Assembly (NCBI GenBank): GCA_026414365.1
Contig: JAOAJD010000001.1
Location: 62,001-126,000 of the forward strand
Length of the DNA stretch: 64,000 bases
Source: Candidatus Iainarchaeum sp.
Lineage (GTDB): Archaea > Iainarchaeota > Iainarchaeia > Iainarchaeales > SKW153
Direction: 5' to 3'
Shown piece by piece: positions 1-7,284 of this stretch (within the stretch, counting starts at the first letter, position 1; every line of letters begins with the position of its first letter). The notes beneath the pieces were generated by a model. It saw nothing but the letters and a program-made list of their open reading frames with translations. It had not been told where the DNA came from and did not search any database. The position numbers were made by a program, and so were the translations under genes.

Positions 1-2
1 GT

Positions 3-836
3 GACATTTATTGGAGTATCCTAAGATATGACAACGGAGGAAACCCTAGAGTACTTATAGTTTATGGAGATGGTGGTTTGGGAGATCATGAGTTATTAGC
101 AAACATAATCCAAGATCCACAACATGTCGGAAAAAGAGTGTTTGTAAGGCATATTGAAGAGGTTAGTTTAGGAAATCTAAAAAATTACGATTTAGTAATA
201 GTGGAGGAATGTAGAAGGATGAGTACAGATAAAATGAAAATGTTTATAGACTATGCTATTTCAGGTGGTAAAAAATTAGTTTGGATAGGTGATGCAGGCA
301 CAGAGCTTTATCAAGGAGATGAAATGGTAAAATGGAAAGAACACCCAGAATATGATAAAAATTCAGATGAACCAATAAGCCCATGGATAAGAAAGAAAGG
401 AGAAAACATTATTTCATTAGAAGCTTTGTTAGGAGTTAGATATAAAACTAATTATTGCGATATAAAAGAATGCAAAAGCTCAGAACTTCCGTGGGTAGGA
501 ACCTTAAATGCCGAAGATAGAACACATAAATTAGTACGTGGAATAAAAGCAGACTTACAAATGTACGGTAACTTTTCGATAGTAGAAGTAATATCAAGTG
601 CTGAAACAAAGAAAGTTTTAGATGTTGATTTTGGCTCAAGCCTAATAACAAAAGATGGGAATAGCTTAGGAAGGTATTTTCCAATCATTGTAACATCTGG
701 TTTTGGGGAAAATATAGCATATTATGCAATTCCTCCAGAAACTATGGCTTCAGATAAGATGCCAAAAAACGAGGAAGGAGAAGTTCTAAGATATTATTCT
801 CTTGTCGAGAAATTGTATTATGGTATGTTATATTAA
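3..836 (+). CDS. Partial membrane-anchored (?) class I amidotransferase-fold-like protein
   Basis: The ORF track starts this at a TTG (position 78), but the same frame is open to the left edge, so the gene begins before the window. Visible product starts DIYWSILRYDNGGN and is followed by a beta strand RVLIVYGDGG. The middle (NYDLVIVEECRRM, then AISGGKKLVWIGDAG) matches the pattern of the protein at 1797 (NYDMIMLAGVKYM, YVKGGGKLITIMDAG), so the two are paralogues. The fold resembles the ThuA/GATase1-like sandwich, with no clear catalytic Cys nucleophile elbow. The N-terminal anchor seen in the paralogue would lie outside the window. Function unknown. Confidence 0.7.
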   Translation, partial: DIYWSILRYDNGGNPRVLIVYGDGGLGDHELLANIIQDPQHVGKRVFVRHIEEVSLGNLKNYDLVIVEECRRMSTDKMKMFIDYAISGGKKLVWIGDAGTELYQGDEMVKWKEHPEYDKNSDEPISPWIRKKGENIISLEALLGVRYKTNYCDIKECKSSELPWVGTLNAEDRTHKLVRGIKADLQMYGNFSIVEVISSAETKKVLDVDFGSSLITKDGNSLGRYFPIIVTSGFGENIAYYAIPPETMASDKMPKNEEGEVLRYYSLVEKLYYGMLY

Positions 837-874
837 AATTCTTCCTAACAAACCAAAAAAACATTAAAAAAATT

Positions 875-1642
875 TTATATTTTTATTTCTAAAAATGTAA
901 AAAGCAACATCAAAAATATTCCCAAAACTAAATAAATGAAGGAAGAGAAAGACTTTTTTATATCTTTTTCTTTATGAAGTTCTGGAATTATATCGGAAGA
1001 AGCAATATAAAGAAAACCACCAGCTGCAAAAGATAATATATATACAGGAAGAATGCTGTCTTTAATCACAAAAAATCCGATTATGCCACCCAAAATACAG
1101 AATGCTTGCGATACAAAATTAAGAAGTAATGCCTTCACTCTACTTATTCCGCTATAGACTAACAAAGCAAAATCTCCTAGTTCTTGTGGAATCTCATGGA
1201 CAATAACCAACAGAGTAGTCAAAACACCTAAATTAAAATCTACTAAAAATGAAGCAGCTATTGAAATTCCATCAACGAAATTATGAATACCATCGCCTAC
1301 TATTATTAAGTTACTCATAGGATGTATATCGCATTTTTGTTCATGACAATGTCTCCACCTCAAAGCTCTTTCCAAAATAAAAAATAAAACAAAACCAACA
1401 ATAACTAATAAAAAAACACTAATTGATTCTAATTTATCTAAAGCCTCTGGAATCAAGTGTAAAAAAGCACCACCTAATAGAGCACCTGCAGAAAAAGAAA
1501 CTAGTGCAAATATCATCTTTTCCTGTATTTTCTTATTAAACAATGTTACCAAAAAACCTACAAACGAGACTAAACTAACTACTAAAGTTGCAAAAAATAT
1601 TATTAACAACAAGTCTAGCCTACAGACTGAACAGTCAAACAT
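875..1642 (-). CDS. ZIP family divalent metal transporter
   Basis: This 255-residue protein has about eight hydrophobic segments. TM4 carries HNFVDG (about 120-125) and TM5 carries HEIPQELGDF (about 149-158), the paired metal-binding signature of ZIP transporters. The second His of the usual HEIPHE is Gln here. The cytosolic loop at about 97-108 is rich in His and Cys (RHCHEQKCDIHP), as in LIV-1-type ZIPs. It probably imports zinc or iron across the cytoplasmic membrane. It lies convergent to the partial gene at the left edge and divergent from the gene at 1797. Family assignment is secure, metal specificity is not. Confidence 0.9.
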   Translation of the reverse strand: MFDCSVCRLDLLLIIFFATLVVSLVSFVGFLVTLFNKKIQEKMIFALVSFSAGALLGGAFLHLIPEALDKLESISVFLLVIVGFVLFFILERALRWRHCHEQKCDIHPMSNLIIVGDGIHNFVDGISIAASFLVDFNLGVLTTLLVIVHEIPQELGDFALLVYSGISRVKALLLNFVSQAFCILGGIIGFFVIKDSILPVYILSFAAGGFLYIASSDIIPELHKEKDIKKSFSSFIYLVLGIFLMLLFTFLEIKI

Positions 1643-1721
1643 ATTAAATAGTGGATCAACAAAAAGTCTTATAAAAATTCTCTATTTTAAAAAGATTTTA
1701 AAACACAACCAAAATAAAAAA

Positions 1722-1737
1722 GAAAAGTTATATAAAT
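1722..1737 (+). promoter_or_regulatory. BRE/TATA promoter of the 1797 gene
   Basis: A purine-rich GAAAAG followed by TTATATAAAT looks like an archaeal BRE plus TATA box. It lies about 60 bases before the ATG, leaving a leader that contains an AAAGGTGAAAAA ribosome binding site. Confidence 0.55.
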
Positions 1738-1796
1738 GTAAAAGTAGAAATAATAATTTAGGAAGTTAGAATAAATTAATTAAAAAAGGTGAAAAA

Positions 1797-2654
1797 ATGT
1801 ATCCTGAAGATGCTGGAGCAGAAGCACCACCTGCTAATTATTACCCCGAACCAAGTATACAATCAAAAATAGCATATCATTTAGAAGGTCTTGTACCTAT
1901 TTTAATAATTCTTATTTTGGCGCTCTTCTTAGCAGTTAAGTTTGATATTATAACTACAAATACTCCTGTTTTAGGAATATTGGCAGATGTTGTAGAACCT
2001 ACAAAAAAGATAAACGTATTGATTATAAGTGAAAATGAAAATAGTGTGTCTCCTTTCATAATAGAAACTTTAAATCAAAACTCGGATTTAGTTAAATATA
2101 GAATAAGATCTGCTAATGATCTATCAATAAATCCAAAACAAAAGATAGAAAATTATGACATGATAATGCTAGCAGGAGTAAAGTATATGCCATTAAGCTT
2201 AGGTAAAGCTATTGTGGAATATGTTAAAGGTGGTGGGAAACTCATAACAATAATGGATGCTGGTATAAGAAGACCTTCCACACCAGATGTTTTAGGATGG
2301 GAAGAAACTTTTGAGGATATAATACCTGTTACATGCGAAAAAAATTCTTCAGGTAGGCCAGGTTGTATAGATAGAATCTATGTAAGAGGAAAACTCTATA
2401 GAGAAGACGAAGAGCATAAAATAATGAGAGGATTTGAAGAAGTTCCACAAGAGCCCAATGCATACAAAGACTTTGAAATATTGGACCTAACATACACAGG
2501 TAATGAAATAGCATATATCAAAGGAGGACAATATCAAAAACCATATCCTGGTATTGTGGAAAAGAAACTTGTGTTTGGAAAAAGTATTTATTTTAATTAT
2601 GATCCTGGTACTACTCCAGGTATTCTAATGGCTACTATTGATTACTTGAAGTAA
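1797..2654 (+). CDS. Membrane-anchored amidotransferase-fold-like protein
   Basis: Residues 1-30 are a polar, proline-rich cytosolic tail, residues about 31-52 form one transmembrane helix, and the remainder is a globular alpha/beta domain beginning KINVLIISEN. Motifs NYDMIMLAGVKYM and YVKGGGKLITIMDAG resemble the DUF4350/ThuA-like branch of the class I glutamine amidotransferase fold. It is paralogous to the partial gene at the left edge. The start is supported by AAGGTGAAAAA directly before ATG. I see no obvious catalytic triad, so an enzymatic role is uncertain, and a surface sensor or assembly function is possible. Confidence 0.7.
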   Translation: MYPEDAGAEAPPANYYPEPSIQSKIAYHLEGLVPILIILILALFLAVKFDIITTNTPVLGILADVVEPTKKINVLIISENENSVSPFIIETLNQNSDLVKYRIRSANDLSINPKQKIENYDMIMLAGVKYMPLSLGKAIVEYVKGGGKLITIMDAGIRRPSTPDVLGWEETFEDIIPVTCEKNSSGRPGCIDRIYVRGKLYREDEEHKIMRGFEEVPQEPNAYKDFEILDLTYTGNEIAYIKGGQYQKPYPGIVEKKLVFGKSIYFNYDPGTTPGILMATIDYLK

Positions 2655-2730
2655 AAAATAGTTTTAGCCTTTTTTTAATTTCTATTTTTAACACAAAACA
2701 AAATCTTTATATTAACTATCTAATATAATA

Positions 2731-2774
2731 ACTTTTATATAAAAAAATAGAAATTCAGTAACACACACGGAGGT
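2731..2774 (+). promoter_or_regulatory. Alba promoter and strong ribosome binding site
   Basis: TTTATATA lies near 2734-2741 and a perfect GGAGGT lies at 2769-2774, seven bases before the Alba ATG. The combination suggests a highly expressed, leadered transcript. Confidence 0.6.
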
Positions 2775-2780
2775 ATCACT

Positions 2781-3062
2781 ATGGCTGAAAATTTGCAAGA
2801 AAATGTAGTTTTTGTTGGTAAGAAAAGCACGATGGCATATGTGCTAGCAGTAGTAACTCAGCTAAACCAAAACAATAAAGAAGTAGTAATAAAAGCTAGA
2901 GGAAAGGCAATAAGTAGAGCTGTCGATGTTGCTGAAATAGTAAAGAACAAGTTTATGAAAGATATAAAAGTAAGCAACATAAGCATCTCTACCGAGGAAA
3001 TTCCTTCACAAGAAGGAAATCCTTTAAAAATATCCGCTATAGAAATAGTTCTAAAAAAGTGA
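2781..3062 (+). CDS. albA: Alba, archaeal chromatin and RNA-binding protein
   Basis: The 93-residue product has the Alba fold throughout, with the diagnostic start [16 protein letters not shown]. The Lys pair at 14-15 corresponds to the DNA-contacting, acetylatable Lys of Sulfolobus Alba. The central [20 protein letters not shown] is also characteristic. Alba dimers coat DNA and bind RNA in the archaeal nucleoid. The gene is monocistronic: it has its own TATA box, a perfect GGAGGT site and a hairpin/T-tract terminator that overlaps its stop codon. Length matches the family. Confidence 0.97.
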   Translation: MAENLQENVVFVGKKSTMAYVLAVVTQLNQNNKEVVIKARGKAISRAVDVAEIVKNKFMKDIKVSNISISTEEIPSQEGNPLKISAIEIVLKK

Positions 3063-3107
3063 CTACTGAGTTACTCAGTAGTTAACTTTTCACTTTTTAT
3101 TTTTTTA
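3062..3107 (+). terminator. Hairpin plus T-tract terminator after Alba
   Basis: A perfect 9-bp inverted repeat (ACTACTGAG / CTCAGTAGT) with a 3-base loop begins on the last base of the Alba stop codon and is followed by several runs of T. T-tracts alone suffice for archaeal termination, so the hairpin may also protect the mRNA 3' end. Confidence 0.65.
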
Positions 3108-3152
3108 TTAATTATATACTATTTAGTTTAATGAGTTGGAGAGTGTATATTA

Positions 3153-3650
3153 GTGAAAACTTTAATATGTGAGAATGATCTAAAAAAAGGTAGTTTATGC
3201 AAAGAATGCAGTAAAAAGTTAGAAGAAGGCAAGATAACAGAGTTGGAGGTTAAAATATCTAAAAAACTTTATGCACTGGATAAAAAATTCTTTTTTTTGG
3301 ATTTAGAATTGAAGGGTGCAATAGAAGTTGAAGATATTGTGATTCTACTTTGCAAAGGGAATATAGGACAACTTATTGGTAAAGGAGGAAAAATTATTGG
3401 AGAGATAAGCAAAGAAATAGGAAAAAAATGTAGAATCGTTGGTGTAGATAAAGATGAAAAGCAAGTAGCACAGGACTTGTTTGGCAACGTAAGAGTTATT
3501 GGTCTAAATAAAATATACAATTTAGGAAACTTAGAATATGTTGTAATTATAAAAAAAGATGATGAAAAAAACTTAAATTTTAAAATTAATTCCTTGGAGA
3601 AAATACTAGAAAAGATACTTGGAGCAAAAACAAAGATAGAATTTATGTAA
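3153..3650 (+). CDS. KH-domain RNA-binding protein with N-terminal Cys motif
   Basis: Residues 1-25 contain Cys at 6, 16 and 19 (LCKEC), suggesting a small metal-binding or redox element. A KH domain follows, with the loop GKGGKIIGE at about 76-84 that gives the GxxG RNA-backbone contact. The C-terminal third (VVIIKKDDEKNLNF) may be a further alpha/beta module. It resembles archaeal NusA-like and other single-KH proteins. The start is GTG at 3153, because no ATG is available, with GGAG about 13 bases upstream. RNA binding is well supported, the exact role is not. Confidence 0.7.
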   Translation: MKTLICENDLKKGSLCKECSKKLEEGKITELEVKISKKLYALDKKFFFLDLELKGAIEVEDIVILLCKGNIGQLIGKGGKIIGEISKEIGKKCRIVGVDKDEKQVAQDLFGNVRVIGLNKIYNLGNLEYVVIIKKDDEKNLNFKINSLEKILEKILGAKTKIEFM

Positions 3651-3755
3651 GACGTTGTTTTTGAGCTAATAATCAAAAACTTTGTTGTAAAATATTAATA
3701 ACAAAAAAATAAAAATATTTAACTAAACTATTTTTTTAATCTGATGGTGATAAAG

Positions 3756-4163
3756 ATGGATTGCGTATTTTGTAAAATTGTTAAAGGAGAAATACCCTGT
3801 TCAAAACTATACGAAGATGATTTGGTTATGTCTTTTCTAGATATTATGCCTGCATCGAAAGGACATTCTTTAGTAATAACAAAAAAACATCATGAAACAT
3901 TACTTGAACTATCGCAAGAAGAATTAGAAACAATATTGAAAACAACACAAAAAGTAGCTTTTGCTATAATGAAAGCAACAAAAGCTGATGGTTTTAATAT
4001 TATTCAATCAAACGGAAAGGCTGCTGGCCAAGTAATAAATCATATACATTTTCATATAATACCTAGAAAACAGGGAGATGGTCTTAATTTTAGTTGGAAA
4101 CAAAATAAAGAAGATCTCCAAAATTTAGAAGAGCTAAAAAAAATGATTATAAAACATTTATAA
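3756..4163 (+). CDS. HIT family nucleotide hydrolase
   Basis: The product has the histidine-triad signature HIHFHIIP near its C terminus and the Hint/PKCI-type start CVFCKIVKGEIPCSKLYED. Such proteins hydrolyse nucleoside phosphoramidates or dinucleoside polyphosphates. The paired N-terminal Cys residues are compatible with the zinc site of some HIT proteins. The ORF track begins at 3744, but GGTGA at 3746-3750 is a ribosome binding site for the ATG at 3756, giving 135 residues. The gene leads a short plus-strand run with the XTP pyrophosphatase and CDF transporter. Confidence 0.92.
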   Translation: MDCVFCKIVKGEIPCSKLYEDDLVMSFLDIMPASKGHSLVITKKHHETLLELSQEELETILKTTQKVAFAIMKATKADGFNIIQSNGKAAGQVINHIHFHIIPRKQGDGLNFSWKQNKEDLQNLEELKKMIIKHL

Positions 4164-4183
4164 TAATATGGAATGGGGTTAAA

Positions 4184-4735
4184 TTGAAAGAACTTTTTTT
4201 TGTAACTGGGAACAAACATAAATTTCAAGAGATAAAAAGCATATTAAAAAATATAAATCTAAAACAAATAGATATAAAAATCTCAGAACCAGATTTGAAA
4301 GAAGAAGAAGTTGCGTTACATAAAGCAAGAGAAGCTTTCAAAAAAATAAAAAAGCCACTAATAGTTGAAGATACTGGAGTTTACTTTTCGGCATATAGAA
4401 ATTTTCCTGGGAATTTGGCAAAGAGAGTTTACGAAAGCATAGGATTTAAAGGTTTAATTGCACTATTAAAATCAACAAAAAACAAAAAAGGATATTTCAA
4501 AACAGTTATTTGTTACAAAGATGCAAAAAGAGAGAAAATATTTTTAGGAAAAATGAGAGTAAAATTTTTAACCAAGATTGTTGCTAAACATAAAGATAGA
4601 TTGCCATATGAGAAGATTGCGTATCATGAAAAATTAAAAAAGGTTATCTGTGATTTAAAAAAAGAGGAAAAAAACAAAATTAGTCACAGAGCAAAAGCTG
4701 CAAGGAAGTTGGAAAAATGGTTAATGAAAATTTAG
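4184..4735 (+). CDS. Non-canonical purine NTP pyrophosphatase (RdgB/HAM1)
   Basis: This family hydrolyses XTP, ITP and dITP to monophosphates and so cleans the nucleotide pool. The N terminus FFVTGNKHKFQEI, the central VEDTGVYF and NFPGNLAKRVYE, and the C-terminal ISHRAKAARKL are the family's conserved blocks. The 183-residue length is normal. The start is TTG at 4184, since no ATG fits and TGGGG lies just upstream. The stop overlaps the start of the following CDF gene by 19 bases, so they are translationally coupled. Confidence 0.93.
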   Translation: MKELFFVTGNKHKFQEIKSILKNINLKQIDIKISEPDLKEEEVALHKAREAFKKIKKPLIVEDTGVYFSAYRNFPGNLAKRVYESIGFKGLIALLKSTKNKKGYFKTVICYKDAKREKIFLGKMRVKFLTKIVAKHKDRLPYEKIAYHEKLKKVICDLKKEEKNKISHRAKAARKLEKWLMKI

Positions 4736-5580
4736 AAGAAAAATTATCTTTTACATACATCTTTGCAAACATTACTTTATTTTTTATTAGATTAATGGGA
4801 TCTATATTGTTTGGTAGTGTTGCACTACTATCTGATGCACTAAATTCATTTTCAGATATAATATCTTATTTTGTAATACATTTAAGTATAAAGATCTCTA
4901 AAAAAGCACCAGACAAAGAACATCCTTATGGACATTATAGAGCTCAACCTTTGGCAGCATTTTTTATTGCTGTTTTAATAGGAATCATGGGCTTGGAAAT
5001 AATAAAAATATCTATAGAAAAAATCATTACAAGAGATATTTCTATCAAGACTGAAGAAGTTTTAGCAATTTTAATTATAACAATGTTTATCAAAATAGCA
5101 ATGTGGCTTACTGCTAAAAAAGGTTATGAAAAAACAAAGAGTGTAGCGTTAGAGGCAATTGCTGCAGACTCTAAAAATGATATATTAATAGATGTTGTCG
5201 CTTTGATGGGAGTTTATATGAGTAGTTTTGGTTATGTTTTATTTGATCCTTTAGCTGGTCTTCTTATAAGTATTTTTGTAATAAAATCAGGTTACAATAT
5301 AGGTACAAAGAATATAAAATATTTGATGGGTAACAGTCCAGGAGAAGAAAAAATAAAAGAGATTGAAAAAAAGGCTTTATCTGTAAAAGGGGTAAAAAAA
5401 ATACATTCTATAAAGGCCCAATATATAGGAAACAAAATTCAAGTTGAGATAAATGCAGGGGTTGACAGCAGAAAGACAATTAATGAGGCTCATAATATAA
5501 GTTCAAAGGTGGAAGAAAAAATAAAAGAGATTGAAGATATAAAAGAATGTGTAGTTCATATAGAACCTACAAAAAAATAG
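4717..5580 (+). CDS. Cation diffusion facilitator (CDF) metal exporter
   Basis: The 287-residue protein has about six transmembrane helices. TM2 carries LLSDALNSFSDI (Asp40 and Asp47) and TM5 carries AADSKNDILID (Asp151 and Asp155), the transport-site acidic residues of CDF proteins. The loop HPYGHYRAQPLAAF is also typical. A C-terminal cytosolic ferredoxin-like domain begins near residue 210 (EEKIKEIEKKALSVKGVKKI). It should export Zn, Fe or Mn in exchange for protons. The gene overlaps the upstream pyrophosphatase gene. Confidence 0.93.
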   Translation: MVNENLEEKLSFTYIFANITLFFIRLMGSILFGSVALLSDALNSFSDIISYFVIHLSIKISKKAPDKEHPYGHYRAQPLAAFFIAVLIGIMGLEIIKISIEKIITRDISIKTEEVLAILIITMFIKIAMWLTAKKGYEKTKSVALEAIAADSKNDILIDVVALMGVYMSSFGYVLFDPLAGLLISIFVIKSGYNIGTKNIKYLMGNSPGEEKIKEIEKKALSVKGVKKIHSIKAQYIGNKIQVEINAGVDSRKTINEAHNISSKVEEKIKEIEDIKECVVHIEPTKK

Positions 5581-5654
5581 CTTAAAGATAACAAAGTTAA
5601 ATATTTTTCAATATATCCTCATTAAAAAAAAGCATTTGCCAAAGCTATAAAATT

Positions 5655-5738
5655 GCAGGGGTGCCCGAGTGGCCAAAGGGGTACGGTTGAGGGCCGTATG
5701 GCTTAGTGCCTTCGCGAGTTCGATTCTCGCCCCCTGCA
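5655..5738 (+). tRNA. tRNA-Leu (anticodon GAG)
   Basis: The acceptor GCAGGGG pairs with CCCCTGC, and the discriminator is A. The anticodon stem TACGG/CCGTA encloses TTGAGGG, giving anticodon GAG. A long variable arm and T-arm GCGAG-TTCGATT-CTCGC confirm a class II tRNA-Leu of 84 bases. CCA is not encoded and no intron is present. Confidence 0.96.
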
Positions 5739-5804
5739 TAATCGCAAACAAAAATACATCTAACTAAAACAAAAAATTTAAAATTAGAAAGCAATAATTT
5801 AAAT

Positions 5805-6710
5805 ATGGGCAAGAAACCACAGATTTTTACAAAAAAAAGTGTTGAAAGAGATATAATATTTAGAGATAACTATCCTACAAAATTCCCTGTTGAAACAAAA
5901 AAATTTTTAACAAAGGAAAACATAAAACAAATAAGAGACAGAGCTAAAAGTACATTTTGTGCTACTAGATTTATTGTAACGCATCCGATAAAAACGATTA
6001 AGTTCAGAAGACTGGCAGGGAGTTATGCATCAAGAAGAATAAGATTAATAATGGCTAAAAGTTTTTTAGCAAGTATCTTAGAAACAGAGAATATAAAACC
6101 ACTATCCATGATTTCGAGAGTAAAGAGAGCATATTCTTTATATGCGAAAGCTGAGAGAAAAAATGTTCCTATAGAAAATATTGTCGATGAAGCATTAGGA
6201 ATTAGAGTTATAGTAAAAAATACGCAAGAATGTTACGATGTTTTAAATGCATTAAAAAAACATTTTCCTAATGCAAAATATAAAATAAAAGATTATATAA
6301 CAAAGCCTAGAGCAGGTGTTTATAGGGGAATTCATGTTATAACAGATGCACTTGGTCAAGATATAGAGATACAGATAAGATCTGTTAGAATGATAGCTGA
6401 AACAAATATGATGGACCAATTATTGGGTGATTATAGAAAAGGAAATAAAGAGAAGAGAGCTAAGTTAGCAGAAATGACCAAAGACTTATATACAAAATTT
6501 GAGAAATATCCTAATCAAAAAGTGAAATATTTCATAGATTGGTTTATTTCGACAGGAGTAAGCGCAGAATTTGCAACTTTTGCTGCTAGAATAATGCGAG
6601 AAGCAGGATTACTAAGTAAGAAGGAAAAGGAAACGGTAACAAACGCAGTTAAAAGGATAGCAAAAGATTTAATACAAAGAGAAGAAAATATAAAAAATAA
6701 GATTACTTAA
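5805..6710 (+). CDS. RelA/SpoT synthetase-domain-like protein
   Basis: Residues about 100-200 match the alarmone synthetase nucleotidyltransferase fold. Seen in order are the basic ATP-binding segment ISRVKRAYSLYAKAERK, the metal-site segment VDEALGIRVIV, KIKDYITKPRAGVYRGIH (the equivalent of KDYIAxPKxNGYxSIH in Rel), and IEIQIRSVRM with Glu188. There is no HD hydrolase or TGS domain, so it resembles a small alarmone synthetase, with basic N- and C-terminal extensions. Aligned on GIR, the usual metal-binding Asp is Glu129, with Asp128 next to it. Activity cannot be assumed. The family is mostly bacterial, and archaeal members are rare. Confidence 0.72.
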   Translation: MGKKPQIFTKKSVERDIIFRDNYPTKFPVETKKFLTKENIKQIRDRAKSTFCATRFIVTHPIKTIKFRRLAGSYASRRIRLIMAKSFLASILETENIKPLSMISRVKRAYSLYAKAERKNVPIENIVDEALGIRVIVKNTQECYDVLNALKKHFPNAKYKIKDYITKPRAGVYRGIHVITDALGQDIEIQIRSVRMIAETNMMDQLLGDYRKGNKEKRAKLAEMTKDLYTKFEKYPNQKVKYFIDWFISTGVSAEFATFAARIMREAGLLSKKEKETVTNAVKRIAKDLIQREENIKNKIT

Positions 6711-7177
6711 AAATTTTCTTTTACTAAATCTCCTATTGAACTTTTTAGATCAGACAATAATTTTTTACTAGCCTTCAATTTAAGATACGTATTTTTTGTT
6801 TCTTCATCAGTATAAGATATTTCAAAAACACCATCAGCTCTCTTTAATAAATTCACATTATTTCCATACTTCTTCTTTAAAGCTTCAATCAACTCTTCTT
6901 CTTTCAATATTAAATCTAATTTGGCACTTAAATAACTTTTAACTTTGTTAAGCTCAAGAATATGTTCTCTAACTTCATCTAACAAACTTTGGTGCCCATC
7001 TGAATGAGGTGCTATTTCCAAAGGTGTTTCAGTTAGTCCTTTTTTAGATATTTCCACAAACAATTCTCTATTTTTAGTTTCAATAATTTCCTGCATTTTA
7101 CTAAACCTATCTATCTCATCTTCTATCTTTGATAAAAGGAATCTTAATCTCTCTTCTTTATCTTTCAGATCTTCCAT
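6707..7177 (-). CDS. Coiled-coil protein of unknown function
   Basis: I do not recognise this protein. About 100 of its 156 residues form charged heptad-rich helices, followed by a short beta-containing segment (GVFEISYTDEETKNTYLKL). The ORF track starts at 7228, but GGTGACC six bases before the ATG at 7177 supports the shorter start. It is convergent with the RelA/SpoT-like gene, overlapping it by four bases, and divergent from the HerA-type ATPase gene. Confidence 0.6.
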   Translation of the reverse strand: MEDLKDKEERLRFLLSKIEDEIDRFSKMQEIIETKNRELFVEISKKGLTETPLEIAPHSDGHQSLLDEVREHILELNKVKSYLSAKLDLILKEEELIEALKKKYGNNVNLLKRADGVFEISYTDEETKNTYLKLKASKKLLSDLKSSIGDLVKENF

Positions 7178-7249
7178 TTTGGTCACCAAATCTAAAATAA
7201 ATATCTTAGTTAGCTTTTTATATTCCACCTATTTAAAAAAAATAAATAC

Positions 7250-7265
7250 TTAACTTATTTAAATA
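7250..7265 (+). promoter_or_regulatory. TATA box for the HerA-type ATPase gene
   Basis: CTTATTTAAATAC lies 20-32 bases before the ATG at 7285 and there is no ribosome binding site between them, which fits leaderless transcription. Confidence 0.5.
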
Positions 7266-7284
7266 CTAAACTATTATTCTAATT

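Noticed and set aside
78-836. TTG start of the first ORF as the true start
   Set aside because: The frame is open to the window edge and encodes conserved-looking sequence before the TTG, so the gene is truncated.
3269-3676. 135-residue minus-strand ORF
   Set aside because: It is a Ser/Phe-rich shadow of the KH protein gene, with no recognisable domain.
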